A DNA stretch of 64,000 nt from Oxalobacteraceae sp. CFBP 8761. Its GTDB lineage: Bacteria > Pseudomonadota > Gammaproteobacteria > Burkholderiales > Burkholderiaceae_D. Every line of letters begins with the position of its first letter. Position 1 is the stretch's first letter. Location: positions 248,001-312,000 of the forward strand of contig JACYUE010000003.1 of assembly GCA_014841595.1 (NCBI GenBank), in the 5' to 3' direction. A model generated the notes under the pieces. The model worked only from the letters and a program-made list of their open reading frames with translations. It searched no databases and was not told where the DNA came from. Below are positions 16,011 to 27,153 of this stretch, piece by piece. Position numbers and translations under genes: made by a program.

Positions 16011-17837
16011 ATGGATACTGGTGAAGTCTTTGCACTGCTCGACGATGCGCGCGCCACGCACGAAGCCCGTTCGCGGCTCTACAGCGGCCATGCCGGCACG
16101 CTGACCTGTGATGATGCCAGCGGCTGGGCGCCGCTGCTGGCGGCCCTGCAAACTGCGCTGCAGCAGGGTTTGTATGCGGTGCCGCTGCTGACCTACGAAC
16201 TTGGCGCGCACCTGCAGAACCTGCCGGCGCGCGCCGTGGATGGACCGCTGGCGCAGGTGCTGCTGTTTTCGCGGTGCGACCATTTGACGGGCGAGCAGGT
16301 CGCATCGTGGCTCGCCACGCGCAGCGCAGGCCCGGACCAGATTGCCGGCGTGGCCGGCATCAGGGCCAATGTCGACGAGGCGCTGTTTGTCGAGGCCATC
16401 ACCCGCATCCGCGCGCTCATTGAGGCGGGCGACACCTACCAGGTCAACTACACGTATCGCTTGCGCTTCGACGCCTTCGGCCCGCTCGTCGCGCTGTATG
16501 CCCGCCTGCGTGCGCGTCAGCCGGTGCCGTATGGCGCGCTGGTGGCGCTGCCGGATGGCCGCGCGCTGCTGTCGTTCTCGCCCGAGCTGTTCGTGCGCCA
16601 CGCCGATGGCGTGCTGCAGGCGCGGCCAATGAAGGGCACGGCGCGCGCCAGCGGTGACGCCACCATCGATGCCGCGCGTGCGCGCGACCTGGCGCAGGAC
16701 ACCAAGAACCGCGCCGAAAACCTGATGATCGTCGACCTGCTGCGCAATGATCTGGGCCGCGTGGCCGTCACGGGCAGCGTGCAGACGCCCGTGCTGTTTG
16801 ACGTGCAGCGTTACGGCGCCGTGCTGCAGATGACGTCCACGGTGCAGGCACGCCTGAAAGCCGATGCGGCGCTGGTGGATATCTTTGACGCCCTGTACCC
16901 GTGCGGCTCGATCACGGGCGCGCCCAAGCGCCGCGCGATGGAAATCATCCACGATCTCGAGCCCGATGCACGCGGCGTCTACACCGGCACGATCGGCTGG
17001 TTCGATCCGGCGCCACAAGGCCGCGCGTTCGGCGACTTTTGTCTGTCGGTGCCGATCCGTACTTTGGCACTGGCGGCGCCAGAGAACGACATAAGGCGCG
17101 GCGAACTGGGTGTCGGCGCCGGCATCGTCCACGACAGCGAAGCGCATGACGAATTCGCGGAGTGCCAGTTGAAAGCAGGCTTTTTGACCGGGCTGGCCAA
17201 CGATGTCACGATCTTCGAAACGCTGCGCGCCTCACGCGAGCAGGGCTGCGGCCACGTCGAACAACACCTCGCACGCTTGCGCGCTTCATGTACCTATTTC
17301 GGTGTCCCGTTTGACCCCGGCGCCGCGCACGCCGCCCTGGACGCCGCCTGCCTGGCGCTGCCGATCGACAGCACGTACCGCATGCGCCTGGCCATCGATG
17401 CGGCCGGCGCGCTGACCATCACATCGGGCGTGCTGGCGCCCATGCAGGAGCCGGTGCTGGTGCTGCTGGCCGACGAACCGACGGCCAGTGGCGACATCTT
17501 CCTGCGTCACAAGACGAGCCGGCGCGACCGCTACGACGCGGCCTGGCAGGCGGCCGAAGCGCGCGGCGCGTTCGATGCGCTGTTCTTCAACGAGCGCGGT
17601 GAATTGACGGAAGGTGGGCGCAGCAATGTGTTCGTGCGCATGGGTGACGCGTGGATCACGCCGCCGTTGGCCTGTGGCGTGCTGCCGGGCGTCATGCGGG
17701 GCGTGCTGCTGGCAGCGCCCGCATGGCATGCGCGCGAAGGCGTGATCACGCGCGCGATGCTCGAAGCGGCCGACGACATCGTCGTCTGCAACGCGCTGCG
17801 TGGGCCGCTGCGCGCCGTGCTTCTTCAGAAGCGGTAA
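16011..17837 (+). CDS. pabBC: Bifunctional aminodeoxychorismate synthase component I / 4-amino-4-deoxychorismate lyase
   Basis: Makes 4-aminobenzoate for folate from chorismate. The 608-residue protein is a fusion. Residues 1-390 are PabB, with RPMKGTARA (catalytic-type Lys), ENLMIVDLLRNDLGRVA and GSITGAPKRRAMEIIHDLE of the chorismate-binding fold. Residues 400-608 are a PLP-dependent fold-IV lyase (PabC), with the candidate PLP lysine in RHKTSRRDRYD, NERGELTEGGRSNVFV and GVLPGVMRG. The glutaminase partner PabA is not in the window. The 3' end overlaps that of ompW by 13 bp, tail to tail. Start ATG 16011 follows slmA by 9 bp. Confidence 0.92.
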   Translation: MDTGEVFALLDDARATHEARSRLYSGHAGTLTCDDASGWAPLLAALQTALQQGLYAVPLLTYELGAHLQNLPARAVDGPLAQVLLFSRCDHLTGEQVASWLATRSAGPDQIAGVAGIRANVDEALFVEAITRIRALIEAGDTYQVNYTYRLRFDAFGPLVALYARLRARQPVPYGALVALPDGRALLSFSPELFVRHADGVLQARPMKGTARASGDATIDAARARDLAQDTKNRAENLMIVDLLRNDLGRVAVTGSVQTPVLFDVQRYGAVLQMTSTVQARLKADAALVDIFDALYPCGSITGAPKRRAMEIIHDLEPDARGVYTGTIGWFDPAPQGRAFGDFCLSVPIRTLALAAPENDIRRGELGVGAGIVHDSEAHDEFAECQLKAGFLTGLANDVTIFETLRASREQGCGHVEQHLARLRASCTYFGVPFDPGAAHAALDAACLALPIDSTYRMRLAIDAAGALTITSGVLAPMQEPVLVLLADEPTASGDIFLRHKTSRRDRYDAAWQAAEARGAFDALFFNERGELTEGGRSNVFVRMGDAWITPPLACGVLPGVMRGVLLAAPAWHAREGVITRAMLEAADDIVVCNALRGPLRAVLLQKR

Positions 17838-18436
17838 CCGACACCCAGGGCAAACAGCATCGGATCGACTTTCAGATGGCTGATGTTGGCGCCACCGACG
17901 ATGACGTCGCTGCGGATATTGACGCGCTTGATATCGGCGTTAAGCGACCAGTGCTCGTCCAGGCGGAAATCAACGCCAGCCTGCAGCGCCAGCCCGACGC
18001 TGTCGTTCTCCAGATCAGCCGCGCCATTGAGCAGCTTGACGCTCGAGATACGCGTATAGTTCACGCCCACGCCCAGGTACGGATTGAAGGTGGCGCCCGG
18101 TGCGAAGTGGTATTGCGCGCTCAAGGTCGGCGGCAGGTGCTTGAAGCTGCCGATCTTTGTGCCGGCCAGCGTGACGTTGTGCTTCTGCGGATAGGTCAGG
18201 ATCAGTTCTGCGGCGAAGTTTGGCGTGAAGAAGTAGCTGATGTCCAGCTCGGGGATGGTCTTGTTGCTGACCTTGATCGTGTCTGCCGCGCCCACACCGC
18301 CAACCGGGCTCGATTTGTTATCTGGCTCCATCTGGATGGCGCGTGCACGCACCAGCCATGGCGATTCCTGTGCCAACGCCTGCGCGGACGCCACGGCAAT
18401 CAGGGCCACTACTACGGATTTCAACATCGTTTTCAT
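17825..18436 (-). CDS. ompW: OmpW-family outer-membrane protein
   Basis: Eight-stranded outer-membrane barrel. The 203-residue precursor has signal peptide MKTMLKSVVVALIAVASAQALA, the OmpW-typical SPWLVRARAIQMEPD start of the mature chain, IPELDISYFFTPNFAAELILTYPQKH, and a C-terminal VGYRF. OmpW channels are linked to uptake of small hydrophobic compounds and respond to oxygen limitation in enterobacteria. Here a perfect FNR-type box lies 70-83 bp upstream of the start, so anaerobic control is likely. A Shine-Dalgarno-like AAAGGT precedes the ATG. Confidence 0.92.
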   Translation of the reverse strand: MKTMLKSVVVALIAVASAQALAQESPWLVRARAIQMEPDNKSSPVGGVGAADTIKVSNKTIPELDISYFFTPNFAAELILTYPQKHNVTLAGTKIGSFKHLPPTLSAQYHFAPGATFNPYLGVGVNYTRISSVKLLNGAADLENDSVGLALQAGVDFRLDEHWSLNADIKRVNIRSDVIVGGANISHLKVDPMLFALGVGYRF

Positions 18437-18505
18437 TGTTCTTACCTTTCGTTGTCATGTCACTGTCGACGAAGGTAAGCTTATTGATGTGGACCCAAAA
18501 AAACG

Positions 18506-18519
18506 TTGATCCACATCAA
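18506..18519. promoter_or_regulatory. FNR/ANR-type binding site upstream of ompW
   Basis: TTGATCCACATCAA matches the consensus TTGAT-N4-ATCAA perfectly and is palindromic. It is centred 76 bp upstream of the ompW start codon, which would allow a class II activator position (about -41.5) if transcription begins near 18471. A second partial copy (ATTGATGTGG) lies at 18483-18492. The other neighbour, the peroxidase gene, ends here, so ompW is the only plausible target. Confidence 0.75.
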
Positions 18520-18541
18520 AATGACCATGCTGTCAGTAAGG

Positions 18542-19135
18542 TTACAGCGCTTTTTCGATCATACCGACCAATTGCGGGTCTTCCGGCGTGACCTTGCTCG
18601 GGAAGTATTCGAGCACCTTGCCGTCACGACCGATCAGGTACTTGGTGAAGTTCCACTTCGGTTCCTTGCCGGTCGCCTTGATCAGCTGCGCGTGCAGCGG
18701 GTTGGCGTCGGGTCCCTTGACCGACGTCTTGGCGAACATCGGGAACTTCACGCCGTAAGTGTTGTAGCAGAGGTCCGCGATCTCTTTCGCGTTGCCCGGT
18801 TCCTGCTGGCCGAAGTCGTTCGACGGGAAACCCAGGATCACCAGGCCGCGGCTGCCATACTTCGCGTAGATCTTTTCCAGGCCTTCGTACTGCTTGGTAA
18901 AGCCGCAGTAGCTGGCCGTGTTGACCACCAGGACCACCTTGCCGCTGTACTGGCAGAGGTCTTGCGGCGCTTCATCCTGCAGGCGCTTGAAGCTGTGCTT
19001 GAGCACTGCCGGGCAGGCAGCCGGCGTTTTGCTCAATGCCGGCGCTGGTGCAGCAGGCGCTGCCTGCGCGCTTGCGGGCGGGATGACGCTGGCGGCAGCG
19101 GTGGCGGCGAGCAGCAGGGCAATGGTCTTGATCAT
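18542..19135 (-). CDS. Exported glutathione peroxidase-family protein
   Basis: Thioredoxin-fold peroxidase, 197 residues from ATG 19135. A signal peptide (MIKTIALLLAATAAASVIPPASA) and an Ala/Pro-rich linker precede the domain, so this copy is probably periplasmic. The active-site region VVNTASYCGFTKQYEGLEKIY has a cysteine in place of selenocysteine; Gln/Trp partners appear in LGFPSNDFGQQEPG and KWNFTKYLIGRDG. Bacterial Cys-GPx proteins usually use thioredoxin. The frame is open 25 codons further upstream without a credible start. Confidence 0.88.
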   Translation of the reverse strand: MIKTIALLLAATAAASVIPPASAQAAPAAPAPALSKTPAACPAVLKHSFKRLQDEAPQDLCQYSGKVVLVVNTASYCGFTKQYEGLEKIYAKYGSRGLVILGFPSNDFGQQEPGNAKEIADLCYNTYGVKFPMFAKTSVKGPDANPLHAQLIKATGKEPKWNFTKYLIGRDGKVLEYFPSKVTPEDPQLVGMIEKAL

Positions 19136-19202
19136 GGCGTGGTATTGACGAGGTGGAAGTAGCAGCGATTGTAGCGCGGGCAGCGACGCCACGCGCCGCT
19201 TT

Positions 19203-19631
19203 TCAGGCACTTGCGTGAAGGCTGCGGTGCTCGATCTTGATGCAGTGGTTCATCACCACATCCAGACCGGCGGCGCGCGCCATATCGGCGGCAATCTGGT
19301 TTTCGATCTCGAGCTGCATCCACAGGCACCCTGCCCCCACGGCGATCGCATCGCGCGCGATCGGGCCGATGTCTTCCGACTTGCGAAAGCAATCGACGAT
19401 GTCGATGCGCTGGCCGCTGTCTGCGAGCGAGGCGGCAGCGTCCTGCAGCGTAGCGAACACGGCTTCGCCAAGGATCGTCTCGCCGGCGTACTGGGGATTG
19501 ACTGGCAGGATGCGGTAGCCGTGCTGCTGCAGGTAGGCGCCCACTCCGTGGCTGGCGCGGTCTGGCTTGTTTGACAGGCCGACGATGGCGATGGTGGTGC
19601 TTTCTTCGAGGATCTGGGCGATGGTGCGCAT
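19203..19631 (-). CDS. CoA-binding domain protein (YccU type)
   Basis: A single-domain, 142-residue Rossmann-like CoA-binding protein, similar to the N-terminal domain of succinyl-CoA synthetase alpha. Features: TTIAIVGLSNKPDRASHGVGAYLQ (residues 12-35), ILPVNPQYAGETILGE, and VGAGCLWMQLEIEN. The cellular role is unknown. It is separated from the peroxidase gene by 67 bp on the same strand. Confidence 0.86.
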   Translation of the reverse strand: MRTIAQILEESTTIAIVGLSNKPDRASHGVGAYLQQHGYRILPVNPQYAGETILGEAVFATLQDAAASLADSGQRIDIVDCFRKSEDIGPIARDAIAVGAGCLWMQLEIENQIAADMARAAGLDVVMNHCIKIEHRSLHASA

Positions 19632-19730
19632 GGTGGCAGGCAGGTCGTTGGGATGGCGATCAGCTTAGCAGGTTTGCTTTACCTGGCCTGGTACGTGCCG
19701 GACGGTGCGCGGCTGCCATGTGCACTGACG

Positions 19731-19762
19731 AAAAAAAAGGCAGCCCGCAGGCTGCCTTTCTT
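19731..19762. terminator. Rho-independent terminator of the ATP synthase operon
   Basis: Stem GGCAGCC (19739-19745) and GGCTGCC (19750-19756) with loop CGCA, preceded by eight As that read as a U-tract on the minus strand. It lies 22 bp after the atpC stop, so it ends the minus-strand atp transcript. Confidence 0.9.
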
Positions 19763-19783
19763 GTTGCAGAGCTTGTACTAAGC

Positions 19784-20206
19784 TCAACGGCCTTTCGAAC
19801 GCAGACGCTGGATCGCAGCCAACTGCGCAATTGCCGCGGCCATTTCGGCCTGGGCTTTTGCGTAGTCGATCTTCGATTCCTGATTCAACATCAGGTCTTC
19901 AGCCTGCTTCTTCGCGGACGTTGCCTTCGCTTCGTCCAGGTCGGCGCCGCGGATTGCGGTGTCGGCCAGCACGGTCACGCCGTTCGGCTGCACTTCGAGG
20001 ATACCGCCAGCGACGAAGACGAACTCTTCACCACCACCGGCAACCTGGATGCGCACGGCGCCCGGGCGGATGCGCGTGATCAACGGGGTGTGCTTCGGGT
20101 AGATACCCAGCTCACCCGCTTCACCCGGCAACGCGACGAATTCGGCCTGGCCGGAGAAGATCTGCTCTTCGGCCGAGACGACGTCGACTTGAAATGTGTT
20201 TGCCAT
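19784..20206 (-). CDS. atpC: F1 ATP synthase epsilon subunit
   Basis: A 140-residue central-stalk subunit that couples rotation and inhibits hydrolysis. The N-terminal beta-sandwich ([40 protein letters not shown]) and the C-terminal helical hairpin are both present. Last gene of atpIBEFHAGDC, 27 bp after atpD and directly before the operon terminator. Confidence 0.96.
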   Translation of the reverse strand: MANTFQVDVVSAEEQIFSGQAEFVALPGEAGELGIYPKHTPLITRIRPGAVRIQVAGGGEEFVFVAGGILEVQPNGVTVLADTAIRGADLDEAKATSAKKQAEDLMLNQESKIDYAKAQAEMAAAIAQLAAIQRLRSKGR

Positions 20207-20233
20207 GTGTGTCTTTCAGTGGAAGAAAGCGAC

Positions 20234-21658
<1,425 letters not shown>

Positions 21659-21742
21659 TTAGTTAAATTCTTTTTTGCTTTGATCGGTCGGGGACAGCGT
21701 GCGAGCCAGGCCCGCTTGACGCCATCCCCACGGGCGGCGCTG

Positions 21743-22618
21743 TTAGACTGCTGCTGCGCCCGACACGATCTCGGAGAGTTCTTTGGTAATCGCCGCCTGG
21801 CGGGTCTTGTTGTAGACCAGCTTGAGGTCGCTGATGACACTGCCGGCGTTATCGCTCGCGGCCTTCATTGCAACCATGCGTGCCGATTGCTCGGACGCCA
21901 GGTTTTCTGCCACTGCCTGGTAAACCAGCGCTTCCACGTAACGCACCAGCAGCTCGTCGATGACGACCTGTGCTTCCGGTTCGTAGATGTAGTCCCAGCT
22001 GGTGGCGCCTGCATCGGCTTTCAGCGAATTGGCTGACAGCGGAAGCAGTTGCTCGACCACGGTTTCCTGTTTCATCGTGTTGATGAACTTGGTGTAGCAC
22101 AGATAGACAGCATCGAGCTTGCCTTCCTGGTACGCGTCCAGCATCACTTTGACCGGTCCGATCAGCTTGTCCAGTTGCGGTGCATCGCCCAGCTGCGTGG
22201 CTTGCGACACCAGCTTCATGCCGACACGGTTCAGGAAGCTCAGGCCCTTGTTGCCAATGGCAACTGCCTCGACGCGGTTGCCCGCCTGTTCCTGTTCGCG
22301 CGCCTTGACGGTTACCTGGCGCAGGATGTTGGTGTTCATGCCGCCGCACAGACCCTTGTCGGTCGTGACGACGATGAAACCAACTGCCTTTGCCTGCACG
22401 TCCTTGGCTTGCGCCATGAATGCGTGCGTGTACTCCGGGTTTGCAGTGGCCAGATTGGCGGTGATGTTACGAACCTTGTCACTGTAGGGACGGGCGGCGC
22501 GCATACGTTCCTGCGCCTTGCGCATTTTCGATGCGGCGACCATTTCCATCGCCTTGGTGATCTTCTTCGTATTCTCTACGCTCTTGATCTTGCCACGAAT
22601 CTCTTTGCCTGCTGCCAT
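21743..22618 (-). CDS. atpG: F1 ATP synthase gamma subunit
   Basis: Rotor shaft subunit, 291 residues. The N-terminal coiled coil starts [20 protein letters not shown], the central Rossmann-like domain has [16 protein letters not shown], and the C-terminal coiled coil ends [20 protein letters not shown], all canonical. The start ATG is 56 bp after the atpA stop. Confidence 0.97.
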   Translation of the reverse strand: MAAGKEIRGKIKSVENTKKITKAMEMVAASKMRKAQERMRAARPYSDKVRNITANLATANPEYTHAFMAQAKDVQAKAVGFIVVTTDKGLCGGMNTNILRQVTVKAREQEQAGNRVEAVAIGNKGLSFLNRVGMKLVSQATQLGDAPQLDKLIGPVKVMLDAYQEGKLDAVYLCYTKFINTMKQETVVEQLLPLSANSLKADAGATSWDYIYEPEAQVVIDELLVRYVEALVYQAVAENLASEQSARMVAMKAASDNAGSVISDLKLVYNKTRQAAITKELSEIVSGAAAV

Positions 22619-22674
22619 GAGTCCTTACTCCTTCCAGGCACCGGCATCGCCGTCAGGCGACGCCGGCCCACAGA

Positions 22675-24216
22675 TTAATATGCGCCGGATTTCTTGAAAT
22701 CAGCAACGGCCGCGGCCAATGCTGCTTCGCCGTCTTTGTCCAGTTGCTTGGTTTCGTCGATCTTCGCCAGCAGCGCTGCATGGCCCGACTTCAGGAAGGC
22801 GTGCAGGCCGTGCTCGAATGGCAGCACTTTCTTGACTTCGATATCGTCCAGGTAGCCCTTGTTGACGGCGAACAGCGATGCGGCCATCAGCGAGGTCGAC
22901 AGTGGCGAGAACTGTGGCTGCTTGAGCAGTTCGGTCACGCGCGCACCGCGGTCCAGCTGCTTGCGGGTCGATTCGTCCAGGTCCGATGCGAACTGCGCGA
23001 ACGCAGCCAGTTCACGGTACTGGGCCAGGTCGGTACGGATACCGCCGGACAGGTTCTTGATGACTTTGGTCTGAGCAGCACCACCGACGCGCGACACCGA
23101 GATACCGGCGTTGATCGCAGGACGGACACCGGCGTTGAACAGCGACGTTTCCAGGAAGATCTGGCCGTCAGTAATCGAGATCACGTTGGTCGGCACGAAT
23201 GCCGAGACGTCGCCAGCTTGCGTTTCGATGATCGGCAGTGCGGTCAGCGAACCGGTCTTGCCGGTCACGGCGCCGTTGGTGAACTTCGACACGTAGTCGG
23301 CGTTCACGCGTGCTGCGCGCTCGAGCAGACGGCTGTGGAGATAGAACACGTCGCCTGGGTACGCTTCGCGGCCTGGTGGACGGCGCAGCAGCAGCGAGAT
23401 CTGGCGGTAGGCAACTGCCTGCTTCGACAGATCGTCGTACACGATCAGTGCGTCTTCGCCGCGGTCGCGGAAGTATTCGCCCATCGCGCAGCCCGAGTAG
23501 GCCGAGATGTATTGCATGGCGGCCGATTCCGACGCCGATGCAGCCACAACGATGGTGTACTCCATCGCGCCGTGCGTTTCCAGCGAGCGCACGATGTTCT
23601 TGATGGTCGATGCTTTCTGACCGATCGCGACGTACACGCAGGTCACGCCCTGACCTTTTTGGTTGATGATCGCGTCGACTGCAACAGCCGATTTACCGGT
23701 CTGGCGGTCACCAATGATCAGCTCACGCTGGCCACGGCCGATCGGCACCATTGCGTCGATCGATTTGATACCGGTCTGCATTGGCTGCGAGACCGATTCA
23801 CGCGCGATAACGCCTGGCGCAATCTTTTCGATTGGCGAGGTCAGCTTGGCGTTGACAGGACCCTTGCCGTCGATCGGCTGGCCCAGTGCATTGACGACGC
23901 GGCCGCACAGTTCAGGACCGATCGGCACTTCGAGAATGCGACCGGTGGTCTTGACGATGTCGCCTTCCGAGATGTGCTCGTAAGCACCCAGGATGACCGA
24001 GCCGACCGAGTCGCGCTCGAGGTTCATGGCCAGGCCGAAGGTGTTGCCTGGGAATTCCAGCATCTCGCCCTGCATCACGTCCGACAGACCATGGATGCGG
24101 CAGATACCGTCGGCGACCGAAATCACCGTGCCTTGATTGCGAACGTCAGCCGAACTTTCGAGGCCCTGGATCCGGCTCTTGATCAGTTCGCTGATTTCAG
24201 ATGGGTTAAGTTGCAT
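22675..24216 (-). CDS. atpA: F1 ATP synthase alpha subunit
   Basis: Non-catalytic nucleotide-binding subunit, 513 residues. Walker [14 protein letters not shown] lies near residue 170, and the signature region [17 protein letters not shown] contains the arginine finger. ATG 24216 is preceded by a GGAG Shine-Dalgarno 11 bases upstream; an in-frame TTG at 24231 overlaps that Shine-Dalgarno and is rejected. It is 80 bp downstream of atpH. Confidence 0.98.
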   Translation of the reverse strand: MQLNPSEISELIKSRIQGLESSADVRNQGTVISVADGICRIHGLSDVMQGEMLEFPGNTFGLAMNLERDSVGSVILGAYEHISEGDIVKTTGRILEVPIGPELCGRVVNALGQPIDGKGPVNAKLTSPIEKIAPGVIARESVSQPMQTGIKSIDAMVPIGRGQRELIIGDRQTGKSAVAVDAIINQKGQGVTCVYVAIGQKASTIKNIVRSLETHGAMEYTIVVAASASESAAMQYISAYSGCAMGEYFRDRGEDALIVYDDLSKQAVAYRQISLLLRRPPGREAYPGDVFYLHSRLLERAARVNADYVSKFTNGAVTGKTGSLTALPIIETQAGDVSAFVPTNVISITDGQIFLETSLFNAGVRPAINAGISVSRVGGAAQTKVIKNLSGGIRTDLAQYRELAAFAQFASDLDESTRKQLDRGARVTELLKQPQFSPLSTSLMAASLFAVNKGYLDDIEVKKVLPFEHGLHAFLKSGHAALLAKIDETKQLDKDGEAALAAAVADFKKSGAY

Positions 24217-24296
24217 GCTTGCTAACTCCAATTATAGTTTCTTGATGCGTAGGGCAAGGGCGGGAACGCCGGCGCGTGCCAGTCGATACGTCGTAT

Positions 24297-24830
24297 TTAG
24301 TTGGCCAGCGCAACGTGCATCCGTTGCAGCTTGGCGCGAACCGAGGTATCGAGCACTTCGTCACCGACGACCACGCGCACACCACCGATCAGCGAAGGAT
24401 CCACTGTTACCGTTGGGTTGAGCTTGCGGCCAAATTTCTTTTCCAGCGTGGCGACCAGCTGCGCCAGCTGGTCGGCCGAGATCTCGAACGCGCTATGGAT
24501 CATCGCATCGGCAGCGCCCTCGTTCGCGTTTTTCAGGAGCGCAAACTGGGTGCTGATCTCGGGCAGCAGGTTGATGCGGCCGTTCTGGGCCAGCATCGCG
24601 ATAAAGTTCTTCGCTTCAGCATTCAGCGGCGACTTGACCAGGGACGCAATCGTGTCCGCCAGTTGTGCGTGCGTGACGATCGGGTTGCTGGCGAAGGTCT
24701 GCACGTCGGCACTGGCGCCAATCTGGCCCAGTTCCGACGCGATGGCCGAGTACGCGTTCATGTCGCCGGTTTGGGCGACACGGAACAGCGCTTCGGCGTA
24801 GGGGCGGGCGACGGTTGCGAGTTCTGCCAT
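24297..24830 (-). CDS. atpH: F1 ATP synthase delta subunit
   Basis: A 177-residue peripheral-stalk subunit linking F1 to subunit b. The N-terminal helical bundle starts [15 protein letters not shown], and the C-terminal signature [28 protein letters not shown] is present. The start is 2 bp from the atpF stop, so translation is coupled. Confidence 0.96.
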   Translation of the reverse strand: MAELATVARPYAEALFRVAQTGDMNAYSAIASELGQIGASADVQTFASNPIVTHAQLADTIASLVKSPLNAEAKNFIAMLAQNGRINLLPEISTQFALLKNANEGAADAMIHSAFEISADQLAQLVATLEKKFGRKLNPTVTVDPSLIGGVRVVVGDEVLDTSVRAKLQRMHVALAN

Positions 24831-24832
24831 GA

Positions 24833-25303
24833 TCAGAGCTCGGTCGACAGTTGCGACAGCAGGTCGGCGTGGGCCGCTGCGTTCACTTCACGCTTCAGGA
24901 TCTGCTCGGCGCCGGCGACCGCGAGGGCGGCAACCTGGCCACGCAGTGCTTCGCGTGCGCTGTTGACTTGCTGCTCGGCGTCAGCCTTGGCGGCGGCAAC
25001 GATACGCGCGCCTTCATCGGCGGCAGTACGCTTGGCTTCTTCGATAATCACAGCAGCGCGCTTTTCAGCGTCGGTGATGCGTTTCTGGACTTCGTCACGG
25101 GCGCCAGCCAGTTCGGTCTGGACACGCTTCTCAGCAGCAGCCAGATCGGCCTTGCCACGGTCAGCAGCAGCCAGGCCACTTGCAATCTTCGCGGCGCGCT
25201 CATCGAGCGCCTTCATCAGTGGCGGCCACACGAATTTCATCGTGAACAGTGCCAGGATGAAGAAGACCACGAACTGAGCAAACAGGGTTGCATTAATGTT
25301 CAC
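24833..25303 (-). CDS. atpF: Fo ATP synthase subunit b
   Basis: A 156-residue peripheral stalk: one N-terminal membrane helix ([25 protein letters not shown], about residues 5-29), then a long charged coiled coil rich in Ala, Glu and Lys. The start is GTG at 25303 with an AAGGA Shine-Dalgarno. It lies 77 bp after atpE. One b gene only, with no b' gene in the operon. Confidence 0.96.
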   Translation of the reverse strand: MNINATLFAQFVVFFILALFTMKFVWPPLMKALDERAAKIASGLAAADRGKADLAAAEKRVQTELAGARDEVQKRITDAEKRAAVIIEEAKRTAADEGARIVAAAKADAEQQVNSAREALRGQVAALAVAGAEQILKREVNAAAHADLLSQLSTEL

Positions 25304-25380
25304 GGTTTTTTCCTTCTTACAGAAACACGGATGCCGAACCAGGAATGGTTCGGCCCTTCAAGACATCGAGAGCCGATGGC

Positions 25381-25647
<267 letters not shown>

Positions 25648-25719
25648 TTAAATTGAAAACTAGATTAAAAACTACAACTTCTTTACAACCACTATCTTGT
25701 TCGATGCTTGCGGCGCCGA

Positions 25720-26553
25720 TCAGTGGCTATCGTGAGCCTGACCGAGGTACACCAGCGTCAGCATCATGAAGATGAATGCCTGCAGGAGTACGATCAGGAT
25801 GTGGAAGATCGCCCAGATGGAACCGGCAATGACGTGGCCAACAAAACCAAAGATGGTGGCCGATCCGCCCAGCAGTGCGATCAAGAGGAACAGCAGCTCA
25901 CCGGCAAACATGTTGCCGAACAGTCGCATACCGAGCGACACCAGTTTTGCTGCGTATTCAATGATGTTCAGGAGCAGGTTGAACGGCGCCATCCAGATAC
26001 CGAACGGTGCTGCGAACAACTCGTGGATCCAGCCGCCCAGGCCCTTGATCTTGATGCTGTAGTAGAACATCAGCGCCAGCACACCCAGAGCGATGCCCAT
26101 CGGGCCATTCAGGTCAGCGGTCGGTACCACGCGATGATACGGGAAGATATGTTCCACACCAAAGAAAGCAAATGCCCACGAGAACATGTCGACTGGCAGC
26201 AAGTCCAGCGAGTTCATCAGCGCAACCCAGACGAATACCGTCAGAGCAGCAGGGGCGATGAAGCTGCGATCGCCATGGACGATCGACTTGGCCTGGTCAT
26301 CGACCATTTCAAACAGCATTTCGACGAAAGCCTGGAAACGACCTGGCACGCCAGCGGTGGCTTTGCGCGCGGCAGACCACATCACCAGGCAACCGGTGAT
26401 GCCCATGGCGATCGACCAGAACATGGTGTCGTAGTTGATGATCGAAAAATCAACCGGACCTACCTGGTGACCGTTCGACAGGTGACCAAGGTGGTGCTTG
26501 ATATATTCTGATGCGGTGGGCGCGTGCGCTGCGCCGTCAATTGGAGTCGCCAT
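25720..26553 (-). CDS. atpB: Fo ATP synthase subunit a
   Basis: A 277-residue membrane stator with the proton half-channels. The essential Arg is in [15 protein letters not shown] (near residue 215), and the conserved C-terminal [17 protein letters not shown] is present. Its start is 4 bp from the atpI stop, and 87 bp separate it from atpE. Confidence 0.97.
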   Translation of the reverse strand: MATPIDGAAHAPTASEYIKHHLGHLSNGHQVGPVDFSIINYDTMFWSIAMGITGCLVMWSAARKATAGVPGRFQAFVEMLFEMVDDQAKSIVHGDRSFIAPAALTVFVWVALMNSLDLLPVDMFSWAFAFFGVEHIFPYHRVVPTADLNGPMGIALGVLALMFYYSIKIKGLGGWIHELFAAPFGIWMAPFNLLLNIIEYAAKLVSLGMRLFGNMFAGELLFLLIALLGGSATIFGFVGHVIAGSIWAIFHILIVLLQAFIFMMLTLVYLGQAHDSH

Positions 26554-26557
26554 GTCG

Positions 26558-26893
26558 TCAATGCCTAAATAATAAGATGATGTAACTTTTCAGCGCCACG
26601 ATGAACCCGACGATCAATGCCAGCCAGTTCAGATCGCGGTACAGCCACGCCGTCGCGCCCAGAAGCGCCAGCGTCAATGCAATCTTTACGAATTCCCAGA
26701 TGAAAAATGTCGCGGGACTTGCTCGTCCACTCGCGGACGCCGCAAACAAGCGCACTGCCATGATCCCGTTGGGTACGACACAACACAAACCACCCAGCAC
26801 AGCCGACACCATCGCAGGCCATCCCCCCAGAAGCGCGGCAATGATTCCGGCGACGACTGTTGCAATCAATTGCAGGGAAACGATGCGCAGCAT
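26558..26893 (-). CDS. atpI: ATP synthase assembly protein I
   Basis: A small 111-residue membrane protein with four hydrophobic helices, first gene of the atp operon. AtpI helps c-ring assembly and may act with Mg2+. Low conservation is usual, and the position next to atpB with a 4-bp gap is the best evidence. The 260 bp upstream (26894-27153), up to the end of parB, should hold the operon promoter. Confidence 0.9.
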   Translation of the reverse strand: MLRIVSLQLIATVVAGIIAALLGGWPAMVSAVLGGLCCVVPNGIMAVRLFAASASGRASPATFFIWEFVKIALTLALLGATAWLYRDLNWLALIVGFIVALKSYIILLFRH

Positions 26894-27106
26894 ATTTTTT
26901 GGTCTTCTCGCTGCCGCTATGGACGTACTACGTGGTGGTAATTACATGAATCGCCGGAATTATAAGTGGTTATACGGATGTGAGTCAAACGATTCCCTAC
27001 TTATAACTGCTCTGTAAAGATGACGAAAATGTGACACGTTGCTGGTGGATAGCGCATTATTTTCAACAACTTAACGCCAGATGGTGTAGGCAGTGGTTGT
27101 CACATT

Positions 27107-27136
27107 GCAGGGTAGCCGGGTCACCGGCTACCCTGC
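27107..27136. terminator. Strong hairpin after parB, terminator-like
   Basis: A perfect 13-bp stem, GCAGGGTAGCCGG with CCGGCTACCCTGC, and loop GTCA lie 17 bp after the parB stop. There is no U-tract on the minus strand, so it may act as an mRNA 3' stabiliser or Rho-assisted terminator rather than a classical intrinsic terminator. Confidence 0.6.
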
Positions 27137-27153
27137 CTGCAACCCCCTGCCGG

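Noticed and set aside
14703..17147. 814-codon minus-strand frame over the HAD gene, slmA and pabBC
   Set aside because: It is antisense to three real genes, with shadow-type composition.
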